From Ruminococcaceae bacterium OttesenSCG-928-D13 (GTDB lineage Bacteria > Bacillota > Clostridia > Oscillospirales > Ruminococcaceae): 46,969 nt of DNA. A program made the position numbers and the translations under genes. A model generated the notes under the pieces. The model saw only the letters and a list, made by a program, of their open reading frames with translations, ran no database searches and had not been told where the DNA came from. Below, piece by piece: positions 24,445-32,359 of this stretch. Where the stretch lies: assembly GCA_030266915.1 (NCBI GenBank), contig JAJDIZ010000005.1, forward strand, positions 1 to 46,969, in the 5' to 3' direction. Within the stretch, counting starts at the first letter, position 1. Each line of letters begins with the position of its first letter.

Positions 24445-26844
24445 GCTTGGTGCCTCCTTTAGTTTGGGTGCTTCACCGTTTTGCGGTGTGGATAACGTTG
24501 GGGCTGGCGCGGGCGGCGTGTTTTCGGAATCCGCCGCCATGACGGGCGCGGGCCTGAACAGGTTCAGCCGCAGGGCGTTGGTGACCACGAACACGCTGGA
24601 CAGGCTCATGGCCGCCGCGCCGAACATCGGGTCCAGCAGCAGGCCGAAGGCCGCAAAGAACACCCCGGCGGCAATCGGAATGCCAATGATATTGTAGAAA
24701 AAGGCCCAGAACAGGTTCTGTTTGATGTTGCGCAGCACCGCCTTTGAGAGGTTATAGGCGGTGACGATGTCGCCAAGGTCGCTTTTCATCAGCACGATGT
24801 CGGCCGATTCGATGGCCACGTCGGTGCCGGCGCCGATGGCCACCCCCACGTCCGCCCTTGCCAGGGCCGGGGCGTCGTTGATGCCGTCGCCCACCATGGC
24901 TACCTTGTGTCCGGCCTCCATCAACCGGCGCACCTCGGCTTCCTTGTCCTGGGGCAGCACCTCGGCGATGGCCTCGTCGAGGCCTACCATCTGGCGCACC
25001 GCCTCGGCGGTGGCCCTGTTGTCCCCGGTCAGCATCACCACCCGCAGGCCCTTGGCCCGCAGGGCGGCCACGGCGGCCTTGCTGCCGGGCTTTGGCAGGT
25101 CTGCCACCGCCACAAGACCGGCCAGCTTCCCGTTTTTGGCGAAGTACATCGGGGTTTTGCCCTGGGTGGCAAGCCCGTCCGCAGCGGCCTGCAAGGCCCC
25201 CAGCGGCACCTTCTGATCACCCATCAGCCGGGCATTGCCGGCCAGCCAGACATCCCCCCCGATGGTGGCCCGGATACCCAGGCCGGACAGGGACTCGAAG
25301 TTTTCCGCCTTTTGCGGGATGATGCCCCGCGCCTCGGCCCCCTCGAGGATGGCGCGGGCCACCGGGTGCTCGCTCATGGCCTCCATGCCGGCGGTCACCG
25401 CCAGCAGCTCGTTTTCGCTCATCTCAAGGGGCACCAGGTCGGTAAGCTGCGGCCGGCCCTCGGTGAGGGTGCCGGTTTTATCCAGCACCACGGTGTCCAC
25501 CCCGGAGAGGGTTTCCAGCGCCTCGGCGTTGCGGTAGAGGATGCCGCTGCGCGCCCCCTTGCCGGTGCCCACCATGATAGCCACCGGGGTGGCAAGCCCA
25601 AGGGCGCAGGGGCAGCTGATCACCAGCACCGTGATGGCCCGGGCCAGGGCAAACTCCACCCCGGCGCCCACAATCATCCAAACGGCGAAGCACACCAGCG
25701 CGATGCCCATGACAATCGGCACAAATACCCCGCTGACCTTGTCGGCCAGCTTGGCGATCGGCGCCTTGGAGGCACCCGCCTCCTCCACCAGCGCGATGAT
25801 CTGGGAGAGGGTGGAGTCGTCCCCAAGGCGGGTGGCGGTCATCGTGAAATAGCCGCTGGTGTTCACTGTGGCCCCGGTCACGGCGTCGCCGGGGGTCTTG
25901 TCCACCGGGATGCTTTCCCCGGTGAGGGCGCTTTCGTCCACCACGCCCTGGCCGCTCTCAACCTTGCCGTCCACCGGCACCCGGGCGCCGGGCTTTACGG
26001 CCAGCAGGTCGCCCAGCTGCACCTGTTCCACCGGCACCTCGGTTTCCACCCCGTCCCGCAGCAGCAGGGCTGTTTTGGGGGCCAGGTCCAGCAAAGCGCT
26101 GATGGCCTGCCCGGTGCGGCCCTTGCTGACCGCCTCCAGCGTTTTGCCCACGGTGATCAGCGTCAGAATCATCGCGGCGCTCTCGAAGTAGAGCTCGTGG
26201 CGGTAGTGGTTTACCAGCGCCATGTCCCCGTGGCCCAGGCCCCAGCTCAGCCGGTAGAGGGCGAAGATGCCATAGGCCAGCGAGGCGGTGGACCCAAGGG
26301 CGATCAGGCTGTCCATGTTGGGGGAGCGGTGCCACAGGGTTTTGAAGCCGGTGGTGAAGTATTTGTGGTTCACCAGCACGATGGGCAGCGTGAGCAGCAG
26401 CTGGGTGAGGGCGAAGGAAACCGCGTTCTCGGCTCCCTCGAGAAAGCCCGGCAGCGGCAGGCCCACCATGTGGCCCATGCTCACGTACATCAAGGGAATC
26501 ATGAAGCAAACCGAGAGTGCCAGCCGCCGCTTCATGGCGGCGATTTCCGCCGCCATTGGGGACGCGGAACGCGTCCTGCCCGCGCTTTGCGCGGGCGAAG
26601 CGGCGGCAGCCAAAGCGCCTCGCTCAGCCTTCGGCGCGGCCCCATAGCCGGCCTTCTCCACCGCCTGCACAATCTGCCCGGCGTCCAGCGCGGCCGCATC
26701 GAAGCTGGCGGTCATGCTGTTGGCCAGCAGGTTCACCTCGGCCTTCTCAATGCCCGGCAGCTTGCACACTGCCTTTTCTATGCTGGCCGAGCAGGCGGCA
26801 CAGCTCATGCCGGTGATGTCAAATTTCGCGGTTTGGGTTGCCAT
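24238..26844 (-). CDS. copA: Copper-exporting P1B-type ATPase with HMA domains at both ends
   Basis: An 868-residue P1B-1 ATPase. The N-terminal HMA domain has GMSCAAC (Cys15, Cys18). Eight membrane helices follow, with the CPC metal-site motif in [11 protein letters not shown], phosphorylation Asp in DKTGTLTEG, the TGES actuator loop and GDGINDAP hinge. After the last helix, a Pro-rich linker of about 40 residues leads to a second HMA domain (801-868, GMSCGHC at Cys812 and Cys815). The first linker (about residues 70-95) is encoded by a GC-rich triple hairpin. GGAGG lies 5 bases before the ATG. The C-terminal HMA resembles CopZ and has its own internal ribosome binding site. Confidence 0.95.
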   Translation of the reverse strand: MATQTAKFDITGMSCAACSASIEKAVCKLPGIEKAEVNLLANSMTASFDAAALDAGQIVQAVEKAGYGAAPKAERGALAAAASPAQSAGRTRSASPMAAEIAAMKRRLALSVCFMIPLMYVSMGHMVGLPLPGFLEGAENAVSFALTQLLLTLPIVLVNHKYFTTGFKTLWHRSPNMDSLIALGSTASLAYGIFALYRLSWGLGHGDMALVNHYRHELYFESAAMILTLITVGKTLEAVSKGRTGQAISALLDLAPKTALLLRDGVETEVPVEQVQLGDLLAVKPGARVPVDGKVESGQGVVDESALTGESIPVDKTPGDAVTGATVNTSGYFTMTATRLGDDSTLSQIIALVEEAGASKAPIAKLADKVSGVFVPIVMGIALVCFAVWMIVGAGVEFALARAITVLVISCPCALGLATPVAIMVGTGKGARSGILYRNAEALETLSGVDTVVLDKTGTLTEGRPQLTDLVPLEMSENELLAVTAGMEAMSEHPVARAILEGAEARGIIPQKAENFESLSGLGIRATIGGDVWLAGNARLMGDQKVPLGALQAAADGLATQGKTPMYFAKNGKLAGLVAVADLPKPGSKAAVAALRAKGLRVVMLTGDNRATAEAVRQMVGLDEAIAEVLPQDKEAEVRRLMEAGHKVAMVGDGINDAPALARADVGVAIGAGTDVAIESADIVLMKSDLGDIVTAYNLSKAVLRNIKQNLFWAFFYNIIGIPIAAGVFFAAFGLLLDPMFGAAAMSLSSVFVVTNALRLNLFRPAPVMAADSENTPPAPAPTLSTPQNGEAPKLKEAPSMEKKMTIEGMSCGHCSARVEKALNALPGVAASVDLEAKTATVKTDGNVSDEALTAAVTEAGYEVTGIQ
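26560..26637. repeat. GC-rich multi-hairpin segment inside copA
   Basis: Three stems in a row: GGACGCG-GAA-CGCGTCC (26560-26576), CCCGCGC-TTT-GCGCGGG (26579-26595) and GCGCC...GGCGC (26615-26637). The segment encodes the flexible linker between the first HMA domain and the first helix of CopA ([17 protein letters not shown]). Such tight perfect stems are not required by the protein, so it may be an inserted repeat unit. Confidence 0.5.
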
Positions 26845-26905
26845 AAGATCCTCCGGGGTTAAAAAGCGCGTGGGTTAGCCGCCTTGCGGCGGTTTCCTGT
26901 TCAAT

Positions 26906-26938
26906 TACTAATGTATACCAAATTAGTATTATTTGCAA
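26906..26938 (-). promoter_or_regulatory. copA promoter with overlapping operator dyad
   Basis: On the minus strand TTGCAA (26933-26938) and TATACA (26912-26917) are 15 bases apart, with TGG before the -10. A perfect dyad, TACTAAT (26906-26912) and ATTAGTA (26922-26928) spaced by 9, covers the -10. A repressor bound here would block transcription. The dyad is unlike the CopY TACA-N2-TGTA box and the GC-rich CsoR box, so the regulator is unknown. Confidence 0.55.
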
Positions 26939-27074
26939 GGGGTTTTTTTAAGCCTTCTGTTTTTGCGCCGGAACAGGCCTTTTTGTTCCCTTTTGCATCC
27001 AAAAGTATTATACTAATCATCAAATGGGCAGCCGGCATAAAAGCCGGCAACAGCCATGCGGAAAGGGGCGCCTT

Positions 27075-28241
27075 ATGCAAAACACCGAGATTGCCGCCAT
27101 CATTGTGGCGGCCGGCCGTTCCCAGCGGATGGGTTTCGACAAGCTGTTCTACCCCATCGACGGGGTGGAGGTGCTGCGCCACGCCGTGGGCAAGATGGAT
27201 GACCACCCCGACATCGGCAGCCTGGTGGTGGTGGCCGGGGAGAACCTTGGCCGGGTGCGGGCATTGTTTGCGGCCCACCCGCCCAAAAAACCGCTGGTGA
27301 TCGTGGAGGGCGGCGCCACCCGGGCCGCCTCGGTGAGCGCCGGGGTGGCCGCCTGCCCGGGGGCGAAAATAGTGGCCATCCACGACGGCGCCCGCCCCTT
27401 CGTTAGCCGGGCGGTGATCTCCCGCGCCATCTCGGCCGCCCGGGAGATGGGGGCAGCGGCCCCGGCCCTGCCGGTGAAGGACACGGTGAAGCGCGCAATT
27501 GACGGCGTGGTTCAGCGCACCGTCTCGCGGGACGCCCTCTACGCAGTGCAGACCCCCCAGGTGTTTGATCGCGCCGCTTTCGTGCGGGCCCTGGCAGCCG
27601 TCCAACCCAAGGACTATGGCACCCTCACCGACGACTGCATGGTGATGGAGCTGGCCGCAAAGCCCGTGCGGCTGGTGGCGGGGGAGGAGGGCAACCGGAA
27701 GATCACCACCCCGGAGGACCTGCGCCGCCCGGTCCGCGAGGCCGCCAAAGGCCCGGGCCTGCCCCGGGTGGGCCATGGCTATGACGTGCACCGCCTGGCC
27801 GCGGGTCGCAGGCTGATTCTGGGCGGGGTGGAGCTGGAGTACGAGCTGGGCCTGCTGGGCCACTCGGACGCCGACGTGCTGCTGCATGCGGTGAGTGACG
27901 CGGTGCTGGGGGCTGCCGCCCTCGGGGACATCGGCCGCCATTTTCCGGACACAGACCCTGCCTATGAGGGGGCCGACAGCCTCGAGCTGCTGGCCCGGGT
28001 GGAAAAACTGGTGCGGGACGCCGGCTACCGGGTGGCCGGGGTGGACGCCACCGTCCTGTGCCAAAAGCCCAAACTGGCGCCCCACATCGGGCAGATGTGC
28101 CGGAACATCGCCGGCGCGCTGGGAATGGACGAGGGCGCGGTGAACGTGAAGGCCACCACCGAGGAGGGGCTGGGCTTCACCGGCAGCGGTGAGGGCATCG
28201 CCGCCCACTGCGTGGCCGTGCTGGCTGCCGACAGGGGATAG
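27075..28241 (+). CDS. ispDF: Bifunctional IspD-IspF (MEP pathway) fusion enzyme
   Basis: A 388-residue fusion. Residues 1-225 are IspD (MEP cytidylyltransferase): [17 protein letters not shown] loop, [14 protein letters not shown]. Residues 230-388 are IspF (2C-methylerythritol 2,4-cyclodiphosphate synthase): GHGYDVHRL with its Asp and His metal ligands, [13 protein letters not shown] and the C-terminal [10 protein letters not shown]. The intermediate step enzyme IspE is not nearby. The start at 27075 has AAAGGGG upstream. No stop codon or internal start separates the halves. Confidence 0.96.
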   Translation: MQNTEIAAIIVAAGRSQRMGFDKLFYPIDGVEVLRHAVGKMDDHPDIGSLVVVAGENLGRVRALFAAHPPKKPLVIVEGGATRAASVSAGVAACPGAKIVAIHDGARPFVSRAVISRAISAAREMGAAAPALPVKDTVKRAIDGVVQRTVSRDALYAVQTPQVFDRAAFVRALAAVQPKDYGTLTDDCMVMELAAKPVRLVAGEEGNRKITTPEDLRRPVREAAKGPGLPRVGHGYDVHRLAAGRRLILGGVELEYELGLLGHSDADVLLHAVSDAVLGAAALGDIGRHFPDTDPAYEGADSLELLARVEKLVRDAGYRVAGVDATVLCQKPKLAPHIGQMCRNIAGALGMDEGAVNVKATTEEGLGFTGSGEGIAAHCVAVLAADRG

Positions 28242-28262
28242 GAGGCGCTCCCACTCCGGTTT

Positions 28263-28291
28263 TTGCATCCCCTGTAAAAAGGTGGTATAAT
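28263..28291 (+). promoter_or_regulatory. cdaA promoter
   Basis: TTGCAT (28263-28268) and a perfect TATAAT (28286-28291) are 17 bases apart. A second TATAAT follows at 28310. A GCCCGG/CCGGGC hairpin lies in the leader (28320-28337). Confidence 0.75.
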
Positions 28292-28388
28292 AATCTCTTA
28301 AAGTTCGATATAATATTTTTGCCCGGAAGGGCCGGGCTGGCCTGATTGGCTTTCCCGCCCCCGGCCACGGCAGAGAGAGGAGGCCCGC

Positions 28389-29294
28389 ATGCTGGAGAAC
28401 ATCGGCAGCTTTTTCAGCGATACCCTGAGCAAGCTGAGTGTGCTGTTCAGCAATGTGCACATCCAGGACTTCATCGATGTCCTGGTGGTGGCCTTCATTG
28501 TGTATGAATTGATCATCCTGGTGCGCCACACCCGCGCAGCCCAGCTGGCCAAGGGTGTGGTGCTGCTGCTGGTGGTGTATGTGGTGGCCCTGCTACTGGA
28601 GATGCGGGTGCTGCTGTGGGTGCTGAACGCGGTGATGCAGTTCGGCATCATTGTGCTGGCCGTTGTGTTCCAGCCGGAGCTGCGCCGCGCCATCGAGCAG
28701 GTGGGTGGGGTGAACGCGGCCTTCAACCACTTTTTCCGCGCCCCCCGAATGGAAGATGTGATGCGCCAGAAATGGCAGGGGGCCATCGTGGCGGTGTGTG
28801 ACGCCGCCGAGCGGATGGCCGAGCAGCGGGTGGGCGCCCTGATTGTGCTGGAGCGCAACACCAACCTGAATGAGATCATCCGCACCGGCACCACGTTGCG
28901 CAGCGATGTGAACGTGGAGATGCTGGGTACCATCTTCTACGAGGGCACCCCGCTGCACGACGGCGCCACCGTGGTGCGGGACGCCCGCATCGAGGCGGCG
29001 GGCTGTTTTCTGCCCCTTTCCAACAACCTGGCCATCAGCCGGGACATGGGCACCCGCCACCGCAGCGCACTTGGTATGAGCGAGAACTCCGACGCCGTGG
29101 TGGTGGTGGTCAGCGAGGAGACCGGCATCATCTCAGTGGCCAAAAACGCGGTGCTCATCCGCCGGCTGGACCGGCAAAACCTGCTGGAGCTGCTGATCAG
29201 CGAGATTATCCCGCCGGTGCCCGAGGAAAAACCCAAGGGGCTGCGCCGCTTTATCCCGAAGAAAGCGAGGGCGTCCACAGATGAAAAAGAATAA
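28389..29294 (+). CDS. cdaA: Diadenylate cyclase CdaA
   Basis: A 301-residue membrane enzyme that makes c-di-AMP from two ATP. Three N-terminal helices (about 27-46, 52-71, 78-95) are followed by the DAC domain with DGA (191-193) and RHR (223-225). Length is a little above the usual 270 through a basic C-terminal tail. AGGAGG lies 6 bases before the ATG. It overlaps cdaR by 14 bases. Confidence 0.97.
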   Translation: MLENIGSFFSDTLSKLSVLFSNVHIQDFIDVLVVAFIVYELIILVRHTRAAQLAKGVVLLLVVYVVALLLEMRVLLWVLNAVMQFGIIVLAVVFQPELRRAIEQVGGVNAAFNHFFRAPRMEDVMRQKWQGAIVAVCDAAERMAEQRVGALIVLERNTNLNEIIRTGTTLRSDVNVEMLGTIFYEGTPLHDGATVVRDARIEAAGCFLPLSNNLAISRDMGTRHRSALGMSENSDAVVVVVSEETGIISVAKNAVLIRRLDRQNLLELLISEIIPPVPEEKPKGLRRFIPKKARASTDEKE

Positions 29295-30612
29295 GCTGCT
29301 GGACGACAAGCGCGTCGTTCTGTTGGTGGCCATTGTGGTGGCCGCCCTGTCCTGGATCATCATCGCCGGCTTCGTCAACCCCGGCAGCCGCATTCCCCTT
29401 GAAAACGTCCTGATCGACTACGAGCGGGGTTCCCAGGCTTACACCGACCAGAACCTGCAAATCGTGGGCAACCCCGAATCCAGCTATGCCGACGTGCAGG
29501 TGCAGGGGGACGGCTCAGTGCTGGGCAACCTGAGCTCAGAGGAATCGGTGACGGTGTATGTGGACTATTCCGCCGTGAAAGGCCCCGGCGAATACGAGCT
29601 GCCCCTGCGGGTGGAGCGGCTGAGCAGCGGCTTCACTGTCACCGGCGTCACCGTGACAACCAGCGGCCATTCCCTGGACAGGAACCCCAAGAACACCGCC
29701 ACTGTCACCTTTGAGGAGATTGCCCGCACCACCTTCTCCATCGGCCACCGCACCGAAAACGTGAAGCCGGCCGACGAGAACCTGGTGAAGGGTCCCATCA
29801 CGGTGGAGCCCACGGAGGTGACCATCACCGGCCCCAAAACCAAGGTGGATCAAATTGCCCAGGTGGTGGCAGTTGTCGCCGAGGAAGAGGAACTCACCGA
29901 GACCAAGCGCTACACCGGCGTCCCGCTGGTTCTGATTGACAAAAATGGCGACGAGATGGACCAGAGCGAGATGAGCCTGGTGTTCTCCAACCCCACAGCA
30001 ACCGTCACGGTGGCCATCTGGGAGCGGCGCACCATCAACCTGGACGTGGGGCTCACCGGTGTTTCCCAGGCTCAGGACTTCGACGCCGAATGGCTGCGCA
30101 GCAAGCTGATTCTTAGTGAAGATACGCTAAAAGTTGTGGGACCCTCCAGCGCCTTTGAGCATCTGGATGACCCTCTTTTGATCCATGAGGTGGACGTTTC
30201 CGCGCTGGAGCCCGCCTGGGTGAGTAACCCGATCTCCATCACCCTGCCCGAAGGGCTGACTGCCGAAGACAAACTTGTGCAGGTGACTGTGACGCTGGAT
30301 TCCACAGAGATGAAAGAGGTCACTATCGAGGTGACCGAGGACAATATCAAGGTGATCAACCAGCCCACCAACACCACGGTCACCCCGGTGGCCGATTCGA
30401 TCAGCGTGCGGCTGCTGGGCACGGCCGACCAGATCGAGGCGCTGCTGGCCGAGAATGTCAGGGTGCAGTTGGATGCCTCTTCCGTCACCAGCGGTGGCGG
30501 CCGCCAGCAAACCGTGCCGGCCCGCATCCTGATTCCCAAATACAACCGGATGTTTGCCATCAGCGGCGAGGACGGCTACACCATGGTGTGCGACGTGGAA
30601 GTGAACGGATGA
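29281..30612 (+). CDS. cdaR: CdaA regulator CdaR (YbbR-domain protein)
   Basis: A 443-residue protein with one N-terminal helix (about 10-30) and an extracellular part made of about four YbbR beta repeats (for example LSSEESVTVYVDYSAVKGPG, GPITVEPTEVTITGPKTKVD). CdaR binds CdaA and modulates c-di-AMP synthesis. It overlaps cdaA by 14 bases at its start and the next gene by 4 bases (ATGA) at its end. GlmM, the usual third partner, is absent here. Confidence 0.93.
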   Translation: MKKNKLLDDKRVVLLVAIVVAALSWIIIAGFVNPGSRIPLENVLIDYERGSQAYTDQNLQIVGNPESSYADVQVQGDGSVLGNLSSEESVTVYVDYSAVKGPGEYELPLRVERLSSGFTVTGVTVTTSGHSLDRNPKNTATVTFEEIARTTFSIGHRTENVKPADENLVKGPITVEPTEVTITGPKTKVDQIAQVVAVVAEEEELTETKRYTGVPLVLIDKNGDEMDQSEMSLVFSNPTATVTVAIWERRTINLDVGLTGVSQAQDFDAEWLRSKLILSEDTLKVVGPSSAFEHLDDPLLIHEVDVSALEPAWVSNPISITLPEGLTAEDKLVQVTVTLDSTEMKEVTIEVTEDNIKVINQPTNTTVTPVADSISVRLLGTADQIEALLAENVRVQLDASSVTSGGGRQQTVPARILIPKYNRMFAISGEDGYTMVCDVEVNG

Positions 30613-32195
30613 TCGTTATAAATGGGTTGCGCTTGCCCCTTGGGCAGGATGGCGGCATGGCCGTGGCCCTGGCGCTGAAAAAGGCGGGCCTCACCCCCGC
30701 CGAGGTGGCCTCGGCCGGGCTGCGCAAGGTGAGCGTGGATGCCCGCCGCAAGCCGCCGCAGCTGGTGTACAGCGTGGCCCTCACCCTGAAGGATCCGGCC
30801 CGCGAGGCGCAATGCGCCCGAAAAGGCGGGGATGTGCGGGTGCTTACCCCCACTGAGTTTACGCTACGGCCCGGCGCCGAAACGCTGCCCGGGCCGGTTA
30901 TTGTGTGCGGCCTTGGCCCCGCCGGGCTGTTCTGCGCCCTGGAGCTGGCCGAGGCCGGCTACGCGCCTTTGGTGCTGGAGCGCGGCCCGGCTATGGACGA
31001 GCGCCGCGCCGCCGTCGAGGCTTTTGAGGCGGGCGGCGCGCTCTCTGAAAACGCCAATATCCAGTTTGGCGAGGGCGGGGCGGGCACCTTTTCCGACGGC
31101 AAGCTGCGCACCCGCATTGGGGACGCGCTCTGCCACCGGGTAACTGCGCGGCTGCTGGCCGCCGGCGCCCCGGACGACATCGCCTGGCGCAGCCACCCCC
31201 ACATTGGCACCGACCGGCTGCGGGACGTGTTTGTGGCCTTGCGCGGCCGCGTTGAGGAATTGGGCGGACGGGTGCTGTTTAACACCCGATTGGAATCACT
31301 GGAAGTCTCCGGCGGCTTGCTGCGTGGCGTGGGCACCAGCGCCGGGGCCATGCCCTGCGGGGCGCTGGTGCTGGCCTGCGGCCACAGCGCCCGGGATACC
31401 TTCGAAATGCTGGACGCCGCCGGTGCCGGGCTGGAGCCAAAGTCCTTTTCCGCTGGCTTCCGCATCGAGCACCTGCAAAAAACCATCGACGCGGGGCTCT
31501 ACCATGAGGCGGCCGGGCATCCGGCCTTGCCGCCCGGGGAGTACCAGCTGGCCACCAAGGTGGATGGCACCGGGGTGTATACCTTCTGCATGTGCCCGGG
31601 CGGCACCGTGGTGGCCGCTGCCAGCGAAGCCGGGGGCGTTGTGACCAACGGCATGAGCACCTACCGCCGGGACGGCGAAAACGCCAACTCCGCCGTGGTG
31701 GCAAACGTGGATGCCGCGGCCTTTGCCGGGCCGATGGAGGCGGTGGCCTTCCAGCGGCGGCTGGAACAGGCGGCCTTTGCCGCCGGTGGCGGTGGCTACA
31801 CCGCCCCGGCCCAGAGCGTGGGGGCCTTCCTAACTGGGCAGGCGTCCCTTGCGGGGCTGGCGGTAAACCCCAGCTATCCCCGGGGTGTGCAGGCCGCCGA
31901 CCTGGGCGCCCTGCTGCCCGAGAAAATGACCAAGGCGCTGCGCGGCGGCCTTGCCGCCTTCGGCCGCAAGCTGCCCGGCTTCGACGCGCCGGGCGCGGTG
32001 CTCACCGGCCTTGAGACCCGCACCTCCTCCCCGGTGCGGGTGCCCCGAGATGAGGCCGGCGAAAGCCCGGCCATCGCGGGCCTGTGGCCCTGCGGAGAGG
32101 GTGCCGGCTACGCCGGGGGCATCATGAGCGCCGCGGTGGACGGCATCCGCACCGCCGCAGCCATCGCAGAGCGGTACCGGCCGCCCGGGCGCTAG
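30609..32195 (+). CDS. FAD-dependent dehydrogenase-like protein (COG2509 type)
   Basis: A 528-residue flavoprotein. The N-terminal 95 residues form a small ACT/ferredoxin-like domain (ending TEFTLRPGAE); a dinucleotide fold follows with VCGLGPAGLFCALELAEAG and LVLERG, then the GEGGAGTFSDGKL flavin motif and the C-terminal GEGAGYAGGI. This family is widespread in Firmicutes and its substrate is unknown. The start at 30609 shares ATGA with the cdaR stop, so translation is coupled to the c-di-AMP genes. Confidence 0.87.
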   Translation: MIVINGLRLPLGQDGGMAVALALKKAGLTPAEVASAGLRKVSVDARRKPPQLVYSVALTLKDPAREAQCARKGGDVRVLTPTEFTLRPGAETLPGPVIVCGLGPAGLFCALELAEAGYAPLVLERGPAMDERRAAVEAFEAGGALSENANIQFGEGGAGTFSDGKLRTRIGDALCHRVTARLLAAGAPDDIAWRSHPHIGTDRLRDVFVALRGRVEELGGRVLFNTRLESLEVSGGLLRGVGTSAGAMPCGALVLACGHSARDTFEMLDAAGAGLEPKSFSAGFRIEHLQKTIDAGLYHEAAGHPALPPGEYQLATKVDGTGVYTFCMCPGGTVVAAASEAGGVVTNGMSTYRRDGENANSAVVANVDAAAFAGPMEAVAFQRRLEQAAFAAGGGGYTAPAQSVGAFLTGQASLAGLAVNPSYPRGVQAADLGALLPEKMTKALRGGLAAFGRKLPGFDAPGAVLTGLETRTSSPVRVPRDEAGESPAIAGLWPCGEGAGYAGGIMSAAVDGIRTAAAIAERYRPPGR

Positions 32196-32264
32196 GCACA
32201 CCGGCCGCTCAGCTCCGCACGGCGCGGCATTGGGCAAATCAGTCATTACTTCAACACAAAAATG

Positions 32265-32273
32265 TGATATAAT
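32265..32273 (+). promoter_or_regulatory. recJ promoter (extended -10)
   Basis: TGATATAAT: TGA directly before a perfect TATAAT (32268-32273). The surrounding 14 bases, AAATGTGATATAAT, match the hpf promoter at 43455-43468 in 13 positions. Confidence 0.6.
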
Positions 32274-32359
32274 AAATTGTTTATAGATTGGGTCGGGTTT
32301 GAACCGTTCAGCCGGCCCGCGCCCCGTTGGGGGCGCATCACAGGAGGAGAGGACCCCGC

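Noticed and set aside
26901..28529. Open frame of 542 codons opposite ispDF
   Set aside because: Antisense shadow rich in His and Gly; spans promoter regions and two genes on the other strand.
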